NCBI RefSeq assembly: GCF_014652435.1
Contig: NZ_BMYU01000013.1
Location: 1-64,000 of the forward strand
Source: Cognatundibacterium squillarum
GTDB lineage: Bacteria > Pseudomonadota > Gammaproteobacteria > Burkholderiales > Burkholderiaceae_D
Reading direction: 5' to 3'
Length of the DNA stretch: 64,000 bases
The position numbers and the translations under genes were made by a program. Shown here one piece after another: positions 11,201-20,153 of this stretch (its first letter is position 1; the number at the start of each line of letters is the position of its first letter). The notes beneath the pieces were generated by a model that was not told the origin of the DNA, searched no databases, and worked only from the letters and a program-made list of their open reading frames with translations.

Positions 11201-12532
11201 GTGACGAACGGCAAAGGCGATCAGATCGTGATTTCCCGTTCCGGTGAAGTGCTGATCACTGACGATCTGGGCCGTGAGCGTGAACGTCATAAAGTGCCTT
11301 ACGGTGCGACACTGCTGGTGAAAGACGGTAACGTGATCAAAGCCGGTACACCACTGGCAACATGGGATCCGCTGACACGTCCGATCATCACTGAGTACAC
11401 CGGTACTGTGAAGTTCGAAAACGTCGAAGAAGGCGTAACCGTTGCGAAACAGGTTGACGAGGTAACAGGTCTGTCCACACTGGTCGTTATCGATCCGAAA
11501 CGCCGTGGCGCAGCAGGTAAATCTGTACGTCCGCAAGTGAAACTGCTGAACGAATTCGGTCAGGAAGTGAAAATTGCCGGTACAGAACACGCTGTAACGA
11601 TCGGCTTCCAGGTTGGCGCGCTGATTACCGTGAAAGACGGTCAGCACGTTTCCGTGGGTGAAGTTCTGGCGCGTATCCCGACTGAATCGCAAAAAACCCG
11701 TGATATTACCGGTGGTCTCCCACGTGTTGCGGAACTGTTCGAAGCCCGTTCTCCGAAAGATGCCGGTATGCTGGCAGAGGTGACAGGTACGGTTGCGTTT
11801 GGTAAAGAAACCAAAGGTAAACAACGTCTGGAAATCACCGACATGGACGGTCAGAAACATGAGTTCCTGATCACCAAAGATAAACAGGTTCTGGTGCATG
11901 ACGGCCAGGTGGTGAACAAGGGTGAAATGATTGTGGACGGCCCGGCTGATCCGCAAGACATCCTGCGCCTGCTGGGTATCGAAGCGCTGGCACGTTATAT
12001 CGTTGACGAAGTGCAGGACGTTTACCGCTTGCAGGGCGTTAAGATCAATGACAAACACATCGAAGTGATCGTGCGTCAGATGCTGCGCCGTGTTGTGGTT
12101 GTGAACCCTGGCGATACGAACTACATCGTTGGTGAACAGGTTGAACGTTCTGAATTGCTGGATGAAAACGATCGCGTTAACAAGATCGACGGTATTCCTG
12201 CAACTTATGAAAACATCCTGCTGGGTATTACCAAAGCGTCTCTGTCGACAGATTCCTTCATCTCCGCAGCGTCGTTCCAGGAAACTACCCGTGTTCTGAC
12301 CGAAGCAGCGATCATGGGCAAAAAAGACGGTCTGCGTGGTCTGAAAGAAAACGTCATTGTTGGTCGTCTGATCCCTGCAGGTACCGGTCTGGCATTCCAC
12401 CGCGCCCGCAAGCTGAAAGAAGGCTGGGAAGCGGATGAGCGTCAGGCATTGCTGGAAGCTGAACGCGCATCAGTGGCTGTTGAAACTGCAGAGTTCGCAG
12501 CACCTGATATCGCAGAAGGCGGCGAAGCCTGA
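8300..12532 (+). CDS. rpoC: RNA polymerase subunit beta'
   Basis: The 1410-residue catalytic subunit is full length. Visible are the N-terminal zinc-binding cysteines ([19 protein letters not shown]), the Mg-binding active site [12 protein letters not shown] at about residues 458-469, and the C-terminal region ending in an acidic tail. ATG 8300 has TGGAG at 8287-8291; the open frame reaches 8096 but the extra residues are not RpoC-like. A strong terminator follows 20 bp after the stop, ending the operon. Confidence 0.97.
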   Translation: MKALLDLFKQVQPNEQFDAIKIGLASPDKIRSWSYGEVKKPETINYRTFKPERDGLFCAKIFGPIKDYECLCGKYKRLKHRGVICEKCGVEVTLAKVRRERMGHIELASPTAHIWFLKSLPSRLGMVLDMTLRDIERVLYFEAYVVTDPGMTPLKKCQIMSEDDFAAKYEEYGDEFTAFMGAEGIRELLRSIDIDREVEALRTELKESKSEAKIKKYAKRLKVLEAFQRSGIKPDWMIMEVLPVLPPELRPLVPLDGGRFATSDLNDLYRRVINRNNRLKRLMELRAPEIITRNEKRMLQEAVDSLLDNGRRGKAMTGANKRPLKSLAEMIKGKGGRFRQNLLGKRVDYSGRSVIVVGPQLKLHQCGLPKLMALELFKPFIFNKLELMGLATTIKAAKKLVEQQEPVVWDILEEVIREHPIMLNRAPTLHRLGIQAFEPVLIEGKAIQLHPLVCAAFNADFDGDQMAVHVPLSVEAQMEARTLMLASNNILFPSNGEPSIVPSQDIVLGLYYATRERIAGKGEGMMFPDVSEAIRAWENKEVELTTRITVRITEYPKDAATGEFVKTIKRYETTVGRAILSEILPKGLPFSVLNRPLKKKEISRLIDTSFRKCGLRATVVFADQLMQSGFRLATRAGISICIDDMLIPPQKVDLVAKAEQEVKQIEQQYASGLVTAGERYNKVVDIWGKTGDEVGKAMMEQLKVEPVVKRDGTNSTQESFNSIYMMADSGARGSAAQIRQLAGMRGLMAKPDGSIIETPITANFREGLNVLQYFISTHGARKGLADTALKTANSGYLTRRLVDVTQDLVVTEDDCGTSNGSAMKAIVEGGEVNVPLRELILGRVTANEVVNPETQETLFHPGTLLDEAAVEKIEALGIDEVKVRTPLSCETRYGLCAKCYGRDLGRGSLVNSGEAVGVIAAQSIGEPGTQLTMRTFHIGGAASRAAIASSVEAKSNGTVRFTATMRYVTNGKGDQIVISRSGEVLITDDLGRERERHKVPYGATLLVKDGNVIKAGTPLATWDPLTRPIITEYTGTVKFENVEEGVTVAKQVDEVTGLSTLVVIDPKRRGAAGKSVRPQVKLLNEFGQEVKIAGTEHAVTIGFQVGALITVKDGQHVSVGEVLARIPTESQKTRDITGGLPRVAELFEARSPKDAGMLAEVTGTVAFGKETKGKQRLEITDMDGQKHEFLITKDKQVLVHDGQVVNKGEMIVDGPADPQDILRLLGIEALARYIVDEVQDVYRLQGVKINDKHIEVIVRQMLRRVVVVNPGDTNYIVGEQVERSELLDENDRVNKIDGIPATYENILLGITKASLSTDSFISAASFQETTRVLTEAAIMGKKDGLRGLKENVIVGRLIPAGTGLAFHRARKLKEGWEADERQALLEAERASVAVETAEFAAPDIAEGGEA

Positions 12533-12552
12533 TCTGGCAGTATGCTGATCTG

Positions 12553-12589
12553 AAAACGGCACCGGAGAATTTTCCGGTGCCGTTTTTTT
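12553..12589 (+). terminator. Intrinsic terminator of the rpoBC operon
   Basis: A 14-bp stem (AAAACGGCACCGGA / TCCGGTGCCGTTTT) with a 6-nt loop is followed by a run of T residues to 12589. It is a textbook Rho-independent terminator 20 bp after rpoC. Confidence 0.95.
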
Positions 12590-12700
12590 ATGGATTTTTA
12601 CAAAAGTGAGAAACAGGAATAGCGCGTTTAGTGCGTGTATCGCGATTCACAGCATCTTTGCTGATGCAAACGCTGCGCGTAAGCTGCGGCATTCCTGAAT

Positions 12701-13510
12701 ATGATGATGAGCAATACAGGAAATTCGCAATTATTGAATGCACAGGCGATTGCCGGCTGGCGTGATGCCTTCGGCGTGCTGGCTGACGTGGAAGTGGTGC
12801 AGGAAACCGGTTCCACCAATACTGATCTGATGCAGCGACTCGCAACGCTGGAGCGCCCGCTGCTGCTGGTGGCAGAACGCCAGACCGCAGGTCGCGGTCG
12901 TGCCGGTCGCAGCTGGCTGTCGGTGCCGGGCGGAGTGCTGACTTTTTCGCTGGCGTGGAAACTGCCGCAGTCCGGTGCGCAACTAATGGGCTTGCCGCTG
13001 GTGATTGGTCTGGCAGTCGCCGAAACCCTGAAAGGGCTGGCGGTGCCGGTCGGGCTGAAATGGCCGAATGACATCTGGCGCGATGGCAAAAAAATGGGGG
13101 GTATCCTCGTCGAGTCCGCACCGGCAGCGGGTGGCGGCACATGGATAGTCGGGGGTATCGGTTTAAATCTGCTGGTGCCGGAAGCACTGGAAGCGACCCT
13201 CGGTGTGCAGGTGGCGGATGCGCCATGGCTGGCGCAAATGGACAGAAATCAGTTACTCGGCACCTTGCTGAATGCACTGGCGCGTTTGCTGGAACAGTTT
13301 GCGATCAGCGGTTTTGCCCCGTTTGCTGCACGCTGGAATGCCTTGCATGTGTTTGAAGGACAAATGGTGCAGATCCAGGATCAGGGCAAAGTCTTGATGG
13401 AAGGGCAGGCGCTGGGCGTCGATGAAGAAGGCTATCTGTTGCTGAACACGCCTGCCGGTGTGCGCAGGGTGGTCAGTGGCGATGTATCATTGCGCCCGGT
13501 TAAGGAATAG
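12701..13510 (+). CDS. birA: Biotin-[acetyl-CoA-carboxylase] ligase (no DNA-binding domain)
   Basis: The enzyme activates biotin with ATP and attaches it to the carboxyl carrier protein. The biotin/AMP-binding loop GRGRAGRSW is at residues 64-72 and KWPNDI at 120-125, followed by the small C-terminal domain. The N-terminal helix-turn-helix of E. coli BirA is absent, so this is a monofunctional ligase. Three ATGs in a row (12701, 12704, 12707) leave the exact start open. It is 9 bp ahead of coaX, a common pairing in Burkholderiales. Confidence 0.93.
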   Translation: MMMSNTGNSQLLNAQAIAGWRDAFGVLADVEVVQETGSTNTDLMQRLATLERPLLLVAERQTAGRGRAGRSWLSVPGGVLTFSLAWKLPQSGAQLMGLPLVIGLAVAETLKGLAVPVGLKWPNDIWRDGKKMGGILVESAPAAGGGTWIVGGIGLNLLVPEALEATLGVQVADAPWLAQMDRNQLLGTLLNALARLLEQFAISGFAPFAARWNALHVFEGQMVQIQDQGKVLMEGQALGVDEEGYLLLNTPAGVRRVVSGDVSLRPVKE

Positions 13511-13519
13511 GAAATCAAC

Positions 13520-14302
13520 ATGCTGCTTTTGATTGATGCCGGTAACACCCGCGTGAAATGGGCGCTGCCCGATGAGCAGGCTGCGCCGGAAACGCGCCTG
13601 TCGGCATGGCTGCGCATGGAATCGCTGGCGCATGATGCACTCGATAGCGCGCTTGCTGAATGGCAGCATTTGCCGGTCAGCCGCGTGCTGATCTCGAATG
13701 TTGCCGGTGACGCTTTGCAGCAAGCGATAGAGCAGCGTCTGGCGCAGGCATTTCCGGCGCTTAAGTCCGTGCGTTTCCGTTCCGCTGCCTGCGTCGCCGG
13801 TATGGAAAATCATTACCGGTTTCCAGAGCGGCTGGGATCAGACCGTTTTGCCACCGCAATCGGCGCGCGTGCACTGTTTCCGCAGCAAGAGTTACTGATC
13901 GCCACTTGTGGCACTGCCACCACGGTGGATATCGTCAGCAGCGCCGGTCATTTTGAAGGCGGCATGATTTTGCCCGGCCTGAAACTGATGGCGGAATCGC
14001 TGGCAAAACAAACCGCGCAATTGCCGCAAGTCGCAGAAAGCATACAAGTCAGCCAGCCATTCGCGGATAATACCGATCAGGCCATTGTCAGCGGCTGCAT
14101 TCATGCCCAGACCGGTGCGATTCTGCAAGCGCTACAGGCACGCGAACAGCAAACCGGCAAACCGGTGCGCTGCCTGATTTCCGGCGGGGCAGCGCCTTAC
14201 CTGTTGCCGCATTTGCAGGGTCGCGCCGAAGCGATCCCGTCGCTGGTCTTGACGGGCTTGCGGGTCGTGGCACAATCCCATCCGGAACTCTTTCAACAAT
14301 AA
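13520..14302 (+). CDS. coaX: Type III pantothenate kinase
   Basis: CoaX phosphorylates pantothenate, the first step of coenzyme A synthesis, and is not inhibited by CoA, unlike CoaA. The ASKHA-fold motifs are present: DAGNTRVKW at residues 6-14, GSDRFATAIGAR near 113, and CGTATTVDIV near 132 followed by GGMILPGL. Length 260 is normal. It sits between birA and the SPOR-domain gene with short gaps, likely one transcript. Confidence 0.94.
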   Translation: MLLLIDAGNTRVKWALPDEQAAPETRLSAWLRMESLAHDALDSALAEWQHLPVSRVLISNVAGDALQQAIEQRLAQAFPALKSVRFRSAACVAGMENHYRFPERLGSDRFATAIGARALFPQQELLIATCGTATTVDIVSSAGHFEGGMILPGLKLMAESLAKQTAQLPQVAESIQVSQPFADNTDQAIVSGCIHAQTGAILQALQAREQQTGKPVRCLISGGAAPYLLPHLQGRAEAIPSLVLTGLRVVAQSHPELFQQ

Positions 14303-14307
14303 TATTT

Positions 14308-15120
14308 ATGTTGCGATTTTTATTTTGGGTACTGGTAGCAGCAAACGCTGGTCTGGCCGCTTTTCAGATGGGCTGGCTGGGTCACTGGACGCTCGACACC
14401 CGCGAGCCTGAGCGCCTGAAACAACAACACCATGTGAACCTGCTGAAACAGGTTGCGGCCAGCGCCGCTACTGCACCGGCTGCCGACGGTGCAGACGCGG
14501 ATGCTGCTAAAACGGAAGGCGAAGGCGAGAAAAAAGCTGATGCCAAAGCTGATGCTAAATCGGACGCTAAACCGGACGCTAAACCGGACGCGAAGGCAGA
14601 TGCTAAGCCCGAAGCCAAAGCCGAGAAAAAGCCTGAACCGATCGCCTGTATGGAAATCGGCAATTTTCAGCAAACTGATCTGGCAAAGGTGGAAGAGAAA
14701 TTACGCACGCTTGGTCTCGGCGATCGCCAGAGCCGTGTGAACATTAATGAAACCGCGACCCACATGGTGTACATCCCGTCGCAGGGCAGCAAAGAAGGTG
14801 CGGATAAAAAAGTCGGCGAGCTGAAACGCATCGGCGTTGGCGATTACTTTGTGATTCAGGATCAGAGCGCGCTGAAATGGGGCATTTCGCTTGGCGTATT
14901 TAAAACCGAAGAAGCCGCCAAACAGCATTTAGCGCAGCTGAACAACAAAGGCGTGCGCACCGCCCGTATCATGCCGCGCGCCGTCAGCTCCACCCGTTTC
15001 GCCTTCCAGTTCCGTCAGGTCACCGCGGATGAACAGGCCAAATGGGAAAGCATCAAAGCCAGCCTGCCTGCCTTTGACACCCGCAGCTGTCAGGACAATA
15101 AAACCACCCGTCAGCAGTAA
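14308..15120 (+). CDS. Membrane-anchored SPOR-like envelope protein
   Basis: The 270-residue protein has one N-terminal membrane segment (about residues 3-22), a long low-complexity Ala/Lys/Asp/Glu linker (about 65-110) and a C-terminal domain of roughly 140 residues resembling SPOR domains, which bind denuded peptidoglycan at the septum (for example LKWGISLGVFKTEEAAKQHL). The linker is built from 12-bp repeats. The gene directly follows coaX and precedes a strong terminator. A cell-division role is inferred from the fold only. Confidence 0.75.
   Translation: MLRFLFWVLVAANAGLAAFQMGWLGHWTLDTREPERLKQQHHVNLLKQVAASAATAPAADGADADAAKTEGEGEKKADAKADAKSDAKPDAKPDAKADAKPEAKAEKKPEPIACMEIGNFQQTDLAKVEEKLRTLGLGDRQSRVNINETATHMVYIPSQGSKEGADKKVGELKRIGVGDYFVIQDQSALKWGISLGVFKTEEAAKQHLAQLNNKGVRTARIMPRAVSSTRFAFQFRQVTADEQAKWESIKASLPAFDTRSCQDNKTTRQQ
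14536..14619 (+). repeat. Seven 12-bp coding repeats in the SPOR gene
   Basis: Seven imperfect 12-bp units of the type GCTGATGCTAAA / CCGGACGCTAAA run in frame, each encoding a four-residue unit like ADAK or PDAK. The copy number could change by slippage, altering linker length without breaking the frame. Confidence 0.8.
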
Positions 15121-15141
15121 AATTTCAGCCTGATCTGCACG

Positions 15142-15173
15142 AAAGCCCGTTGCCAGCGCAACGGGCTTTTTTT
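15142..15173 (+). terminator. Intrinsic terminator after the SPOR gene
   Basis: A 12-bp perfect stem (AAAGCCCGTTGC / GCAACGGGCTTT) with loop CAGC is followed by seven T residues. It closes the birA-coaX-SPOR transcript. Confidence 0.95.
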
Positions 15174-15258
15174 ACGGGCGTTACCAGCCACAGTTTGTAT
15201 TGCCTGCCGCTGTGCCACCACGGTCTCGCCAGACCTCAGAAAGTGCCTCAAAACCCCT

Positions 15259-15344
15259 CAAATGCGGTGTTCAGCACAGCACCCCCGCTGTCGTCGGCAG
15301 AAAGTCCGGGCTTGCGGAAATGGGGAATGCGGATAACTGCACAG
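15259..15344 (+). repeat. 86-nt dispersed element, copy A
   Basis: Begins CAAATGCGGTGTTCAGCACA, carries the family core GTCGTCGGCAGAAAGTC in the middle and ends with a second ATGCGG-type direct repeat (ATGCGGATAACTGCACAG). The first 65 nt are identical to copy B. It is preceded by a short run of CCTCA-type units (15235-15258). Confidence 0.85.
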
Positions 15345-15378
15345 CGCCCGACTGCGGCACTGCCGCGATACCTGCAGT

Positions 15379-16047
15379 TTACGGACGGGCGGCGGCCGGT
15401 TCCTGTTCGTAGCGCCTGTCAAAGATCGCAAAATTTTGCAGCGGAAATACCGGATACGGATGCTGATGTATGTCTGTACGGAGGACTTTTGCGCGACGGA
15501 ATTCACGGGTGATATGTTTGCCGCTGAGGAAGTTGCGTGAAACTTCGGTTCCCGGTTCAATTTGCTGCTGCGGGCCACACGCCGGTTCACTGGTATCCAG
15601 TCCGGTTACCCGCCACTCACCGCGTATCAGCGCAAAGCGGTACACCGACACATACACGCCGCAGGCACTGCGCGCATTCACCTGCAGCGAAAATCGCTGA
15701 TTTCCGTGGCTTTCCACAATCTCAATATCGGTACGGGCGCTGGGATCAGAAAAATCGAAAGTGGCAGAGCGCAGAATTTCCTGCATACGCCCGTCATCGT
15801 GCAAATCCAGCACAAACAGCAGCGCCTGCCGCTCCGCCGGATTCTTACCATGCACAATCCCGGCGATGCGCTGGCGTTGCCTGCCCTCAGGCTGGCTGGC
15901 GTAGTGCAGCACGCTGTCCGGCAACAGTTGCGCAGCATAGTTTTGCAGCAGATGACCGGTATCCGCCGCCCCGCTGTGCGCAGCGCAACACCAGAGCAAT
16001 GCTGACAGGCTTGTGCGCAGCAATGCGCGTTGCAGGAAAGGGAACAC
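15379..16047 (-). CDS. Secreted protein of unknown function
   Basis: I do not recognise the family. The product is about 222 residues with a signal peptide (hydrophobic stretch ALLRTSLSALLWCCAAHSGA) and then a soluble, mixed domain with two cysteines in the second half. I prefer GTG 16047 because GAGG lies six bases upstream; the frame stays open to GTG 16059. The gene stands alone between two direct copies (A and B) of the 86-nt repeat. Confidence 0.7.
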   Translation of the reverse strand: MFPFLQRALLRTSLSALLWCCAAHSGAADTGHLLQNYAAQLLPDSVLHYASQPEGRQRQRIAGIVHGKNPAERQALLFVLDLHDDGRMQEILRSATFDFSDPSARTDIEIVESHGNQRFSLQVNARSACGVYVSVYRFALIRGEWRVTGLDTSEPACGPQQQIEPGTEVSRNFLSGKHITREFRRAKVLRTDIHQHPYPVFPLQNFAIFDRRYEQEPAAARP

Positions 16048-16227
16048 GGGCAACCTCACAAAAATCGTCAGAAAGTGAACAGATCAGGGCAGCACTTATC
16101 TTAACCGTTCCGCCAGCGCGGCAAGTGTTTCGATTGCTGAGGCAGGAAAAAATCCAACGGCAGCGCGTGCTCCGGATACCAGCTCCACAGATCTGAGGAT
16201 GGCTCTGAAATCCACCCAAAAACACCT

Positions 16228-16313
16228 CAAATGCGGTGTTCAGCACAGCACCCCCGCTGTCGTCGGCAGAAAGTCCGGGCTTGCGGAAATGGCGGATGCG
16301 GATAGCGGCATAG
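16228..16313 (+). repeat. 86-nt dispersed element, copy B
   Basis: Same orientation as copy A and identical to it over the first 65 nt; the last 20 nt diverge (ATGCGGATAGCGGCATAG). Copies A and B flank the secreted-protein gene. The 380-bp gap 16060-16439 otherwise holds only the terminator at 16379-16409. Confidence 0.85.
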
Positions 16314-16378
16314 TTGCGTGTGGGTTGCGCTGCTGCGGACGACAATGCCGGTGAAAACACAGTTGCAGTGCTGAACGA

Positions 16379-16409
16379 AAAAAAGCCCGGAACCAGTCCG
16401 GGCTTTTTT
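16379..16409. terminator. Bidirectional terminator by the S9 peptidase gene
   Basis: Stem GCCCGGA (16385-16391) / TCCGGGC (16397-16403) is flanked by six A and six T residues, so it works on either strand. On the minus strand it ends the S9 peptidase transcript. No plus-strand gene lies just upstream. Confidence 0.85.
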
Positions 16410-16439
16410 GTCAGGCACACAAAGAATGAAGGCAGGTGC

Positions 16440-18578
16440 TTATTCTTTGATGCCCCACTGATCCAGCATCCATGCGAAATTGAATGCGGTTTCTTTCAGC
16501 GCGTCGTAGCGGCCGGAAGCACCGCCGTGACCGGCGTCCATATTCATTTTCAGCAGCAGCGGATTGTTGTCCGTTTTCAGGGTACGCAGTTTGGCGACAT
16601 ATTTGGCCGGTTCCCAGTACATCACCTGACTATCGTTCAGACCGGTGGTGACCAGCATTGCCGGATAAGCTTTTTTCTCCAGATTGTCGTAAGGCGAATA
16701 GCTGCGCATGTAGTCGTACGCGGCTTTTTCGTTCGGATTACCCCATTCCAGATACTCACCTGTGGTCAGCGGCAGGCTGGCGTCCATCATGGTGTTCATC
16801 ACGTCCACAAACGGTACGGCGGCGTGGACGGCTTTGAACAGATCCGGACGCATATTGGTGACGGCACCCATCAGCAAACCACCGGCGCTGCCGCCTTCAA
16901 TGATCAGGCGGTCGCGGCTGGTCCAGCCGTTTTTGGTCAGATATTCGGCCACGTCGATGAAGTCATAGAACGTATTTTTCTTTTTCATCAGCATGCCGTC
17001 GTCATGCCAGTGTTCACCCATTTCAGTACCGCCACGGATGTGGGCCTGCACATAGATCACGCCGCGATCCAGCAGACTGAGTCTGGCCAGCGAGAACGAT
17101 GGTTCCATCGAAATGCCGTAGCTGCCATAGGCGTACAGCAGCAGCGGTGCTTTGCCGTTCAGTTCCACGCCTTTTTTCATGACAGCCCAGGCCGGTACAC
17201 GCACGCCATCGCGCGCTGTCACCCAGATGCGGCGGGCTTCGTAGCGGCTGGCGTCATAGCCACCCAGCACTTCCTGCTGCTTCAGGACTTTGCGCTGACC
17301 GCTTGCCAGATCAACTTCCATCACCGTGGATGGTGTGACCGGCGACTGGTAATTGATACGCATGGTGCCGGAGCGGTATTCCGGTGTGCCAGTGTTCATC
17401 GCCAGATAGACCTGATCGTCAAACGCGATGGTTTTCCAGCTCTTTTTCGCAAAATCGTAAATGCGGATGCGGTTCAGTGCCTGCGATTTTTCTGCCACAG
17501 CCAGATAGTGTTCAAACACTTCATAGCCGGTGATTAAGCCATCGTTCTGATGTTCTGCAATCGTGGTCCAGTGTGCTTCATCCGGTGTGGCAACCGGCGC
17601 AGACACCAAGCGGAAATTGCGTGCATTGCGGTTGGTGCGGATCAGGAACTGACCATTGTGCGAATCGGTATCGTAGCGGTGACCGGTTTGACGACCGAGA
17701 ACGGAGCGCATTGCTGTCGTTGGTTTATCGGCCGGAATCGCCCAGTCTTCGGTGGTATCGGTACTTTGTGCATGCACGATCACAAATGCGCGGTCTTTGG
17801 TAGTGCCGACTTCCAGTGCGAATTGTTCTACCGGTTCGTAATACACTTGCTCAGGCTGGCTGCCCAGTTTCAGGCGGAATAAGCGGTCAGAACGTTTGGT
17901 GACCGGATCTTCCTGTGTATAAAACAGGGTTTGATTGTCTGCCGCCCAGGCCACGCTGGTCACGCGCTCAACTGAGTCGCTGAGCACTTTGCCACTGCGC
18001 AAATCTTTCACCTGCAGACGGAACTGGCGGTAGCCGGTGTAATCCACCCAGTAAGCAATCAGATTCGCATCCGGACTTATCTTCGTACCGCCCATGCCCA
18101 TGAATTTCTGACCTTCTGCCAGCGCATTACCATCCAGCATAATTTCTTCTTTGGCATTTACATCATCCTGACCATTGGCAGCAGCAGGACGGCGGCAGAA
18201 AAACGGATACTGCTTACCGGCTTCAAACCGGTTGTAGTAATAGTAGTTGCCGCGACGTACCGGCACCGATAAGTCGGTTTCTTTCATGCGCGCACGGGTT
18301 TCCTGAAACAGCTTATCGGCCAGCGGTTTCACATGGGCAGTCATTGCATCGGTGTAAGCGTTTTCTGCTTTCAGATAGTCGATGACTTTCGGGTCTTCTT
18401 TTTTATGCAGCCAGCGGTAAGGATCGGTCACAGTTTCGCCGTGACGGACTTCCTGCCACTGACTGGTTGCAGCGACCGGCGGTTTAATGCTGTCGGTGTT
18501 GGAAGCGGCCATACTGACTCCTCCCTGCAGACTCATCAGGCTGACGAATCCTGCGATGGATAAATGTCGGATTTTCAT
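16440..18578 (-). CDS. S9 family peptidase (oligopeptidase B/prolyl oligopeptidase type)
   Basis: A 712-residue serine peptidase with an N-terminal seven-bladed propeller and a C-terminal alpha/beta hydrolase domain. The nucleophile motif GGSAGG is preceded by LIIE; the Asp is in TTGLNDSQVMYWEP and the His in DAGHGGASGR. The start of the mature part (DPYRWL) is typical of this family, which cleaves short peptides. An N-terminal signal peptide (MKIRHLSIAGFVSLMSL, then QGGVSMA) predicts export. ATG 18578 is chosen over an upstream extension to 18620. Confidence 0.92.
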   Translation of the reverse strand: MKIRHLSIAGFVSLMSLQGGVSMAASNTDSIKPPVAATSQWQEVRHGETVTDPYRWLHKKEDPKVIDYLKAENAYTDAMTAHVKPLADKLFQETRARMKETDLSVPVRRGNYYYYNRFEAGKQYPFFCRRPAAANGQDDVNAKEEIMLDGNALAEGQKFMGMGGTKISPDANLIAYWVDYTGYRQFRLQVKDLRSGKVLSDSVERVTSVAWAADNQTLFYTQEDPVTKRSDRLFRLKLGSQPEQVYYEPVEQFALEVGTTKDRAFVIVHAQSTDTTEDWAIPADKPTTAMRSVLGRQTGHRYDTDSHNGQFLIRTNRNARNFRLVSAPVATPDEAHWTTIAEHQNDGLITGYEVFEHYLAVAEKSQALNRIRIYDFAKKSWKTIAFDDQVYLAMNTGTPEYRSGTMRINYQSPVTPSTVMEVDLASGQRKVLKQQEVLGGYDASRYEARRIWVTARDGVRVPAWAVMKKGVELNGKAPLLLYAYGSYGISMEPSFSLARLSLLDRGVIYVQAHIRGGTEMGEHWHDDGMLMKKKNTFYDFIDVAEYLTKNGWTSRDRLIIEGGSAGGLLMGAVTNMRPDLFKAVHAAVPFVDVMNTMMDASLPLTTGEYLEWGNPNEKAAYDYMRSYSPYDNLEKKAYPAMLVTTGLNDSQVMYWEPAKYVAKLRTLKTDNNPLLLKMNMDAGHGGASGRYDALKETAFNFAWMLDQWGIKE

Positions 18579-18692
18579 ATTTTTCTCGTGGAAAGGATTG
18601 GATCGCCGCCAGCGCGGCACTACAATGGACTGCTATTTGTACAACTAGTTCCGGCAATCCTGTGCCCGGAATCATGATCAGGAGAAATAAAC

Positions 18693-19193
18693 ATGCAAAA
18701 AGCACTGATGCTGCTGGCAGGCTGGCTGTTATCCGCCACTATGGCGCACGCTGACGACAATAAAGCCCAGTGCGATCTCGGCAAAGGCAGTTATATGACC
18801 GCCACCGTGATAAAAGGCCCGAAATTCACATCCGGCAAATTTCTGAAAGGCGTTGAACTGTCGCACACCCATCTGAAAGTGAAGCCGGATGGCAGCAACG
18901 ATATTTACGATGTGGCGATTGATAATGTGTTCGCTCAGGGCTACGAAAAAAACAGTAAGCAAGTGCCGGAATCGCTGGCGCAAATCCGCACCGGCGACAA
19001 GCTCGCGCTGTGCGGTCAGCTGTACGACGATGGCAGCAAAGGCATCCACTGGGTACACACCAATTGCGGCGCAACCCCGACACCGCAAAAGCCGAACGGC
19101 TTTATCAAAATCATCGAAAGCGATGGCAGCAGCGATAATTTTGAAAACGTCACAACCTATTGCGATTTGTGGGGTAAGCAGCGCAAACGCTGA
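18693..19193 (+). CDS. Small secreted protein of unknown function
   Basis: A 166-residue product with a clear signal peptide (cleavage likely after MAHA, about residue 20). The mature part has four cysteines spread as possible disulfide pairs (C27, C102, C125, C157 approx.) and no family I recognise. AGGAGAAATAAAC gives a good ribosome binding site. It is monocistronic, divergent from the S9 peptidase, and followed by its own terminator. Confidence 0.75.
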   Translation: MQKALMLLAGWLLSATMAHADDNKAQCDLGKGSYMTATVIKGPKFTSGKFLKGVELSHTHLKVKPDGSNDIYDVAIDNVFAQGYEKNSKQVPESLAQIRTGDKLALCGQLYDDGSKGIHWVHTNCGATPTPQKPNGFIKIIESDGSSDNFENVTTYCDLWGKQRKR

Positions 19194-19219
19194 TTTTCTT
19201 TTTGCCGGTACGCACTCAG

Positions 19220-19245
19220 AAAAGCAGGCGCAGGCCTGCTTTTTT
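19220..19245 (+). terminator. Terminator after the small secreted protein
   Basis: Stem GCAGGC/GCCTGC with a GCAG loop, flanked by four A and about six T residues. Confidence 0.8.
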
Positions 19246-19289
19246 ATTGCCTTACTGCTGTATGTACATCGCCCGGCTGCGTTGAAAAA

Positions 19290-19329
19290 TTCGGGAAAAA
19301 TCCTTGTCAATTACCGAATTTCGGGAAAA
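19290..19329. promoter_or_regulatory. Direct repeats upstream of the IclR gene
   Basis: TTCGGGAAAA occurs at 19290-19299 and again at 19320-19329, exactly 30 bp apart (about three helical turns); the second overlaps a small palindrome CCGAATTTCGG. The location 65-105 bp ahead of the regulator start suggests an operator, possibly for its own product. Confidence 0.35.
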
Positions 19330-19394
19330 TAAGCTTGTTGCCTGACAGCGGCTTGACTAGCATGTGCTGACTTGTGGTCTTTATGTGATGTGTG

Positions 19395-20144
19395 ATGTCA
19401 GATTCTCCTACCGAACGAGCTTTGCAATTGCTGGCCTTACTGGCACGCGCTGCGGAGCCCATGTCTGCCAGGGCGATGGCGGAAGCGCTGGAATTGCCGC
19501 TGAGTACGGCTTACCGCCATTTGCAGGTGTTAAAAAAATGGGACTGGGTGCAGGAACATGCACGCACCGGCCTGTATGAACCGGGGCCGATGTCGGTGCA
19601 GCTGGCGCATGGCTTTGATCAGCATTCGTGGTTAATGCAGGCAGCGCGGCCGGAGCTGGAAGCCTTGTCTGCGCGTACCGGTGAAAGTGCCGGTCTGCTG
19701 TGTTATCTGCACGGGCATATTGTGTGTCTGGATCTGGTTGAAAGTCAGCATGCGCTGCGCTGCAGCTTTGTGAAGGGCGTGGCACGATCCACGGTGCGCG
19801 GCGCATCGGCCAAAGCCTTGCTGGCACATTTGCCGGAAGCGCTGGTGCAGCCTTTGCTGGCAGAGGCGCTGGCTGAAAGCGGCAGTCTTGCAGCAGATGA
19901 CAGCGTTGCGTCATTCATGAACGGTTTACAGCAAATCCGCGAACGCGGTTATGCCGTCAGCGAACATGAAGTGGATCAGGGTGTCTGGGGCGTCAGTGCG
20001 CCTGTGCTGCTGCCACGTGCGCAACTGATTGCGACGGTGTCGCTGATGGCGCCTTCGCAGCGCGCCGGTAAGCACATCACAGAATGGATACAACAGACTT
20101 GTCTCGCCGCTGACCGCATACGGCAGCGCTTACTTCACCGATAA
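19395..20144 (+). CDS. IclR-family transcriptional regulator, probably of the hut genes
   Basis: The protein has an N-terminal winged helix (about residues 5-60, with SARAMAEALELPLSTAYRHL as the HTH) and a C-terminal ligand-binding domain with GxxKALLAHLPE-type and VSAPVLL motifs. Its stop is 9 bp before hutG and it is on the same strand, so it likely senses an intermediate of formimidoylglutamate or formylglutamate breakdown. ATG 19395 is used; GTG 19392 is equally possible. Most hut systems use the GntR-type HutC instead. Confidence 0.88.
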   Translation: MSDSPTERALQLLALLARAAEPMSARAMAEALELPLSTAYRHLQVLKKWDWVQEHARTGLYEPGPMSVQLAHGFDQHSWLMQAARPELEALSARTGESAGLLCYLHGHIVCLDLVESQHALRCSFVKGVARSTVRGASAKALLAHLPEALVQPLLAEALAESGSLAADDSVASFMNGLQQIRERGYAVSEHEVDQGVWGVSAPVLLPRAQLIATVSLMAPSQRAGKHITEWIQQTCLAADRIRQRLLHR

Positions 20145-20153
20145 GGAAACATC

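Noticed and set aside
4420-12400. Long minus-strand open frames opposite rpoB (781 codons) and rpoC (1341 codons)
   Set aside because: They are shadows created by the codon bias of rpoB and rpoC; the translations are cysteine/asparagine/threonine-rich without domains, and the plus-strand genes are certain.
16314-17537. Plus-strand frame of 407 codons opposite the S9 peptidase
   Set aside because: Shadow frame with histidine/valine-rich low-information translation; the opposite strand carries the catalytic motifs.
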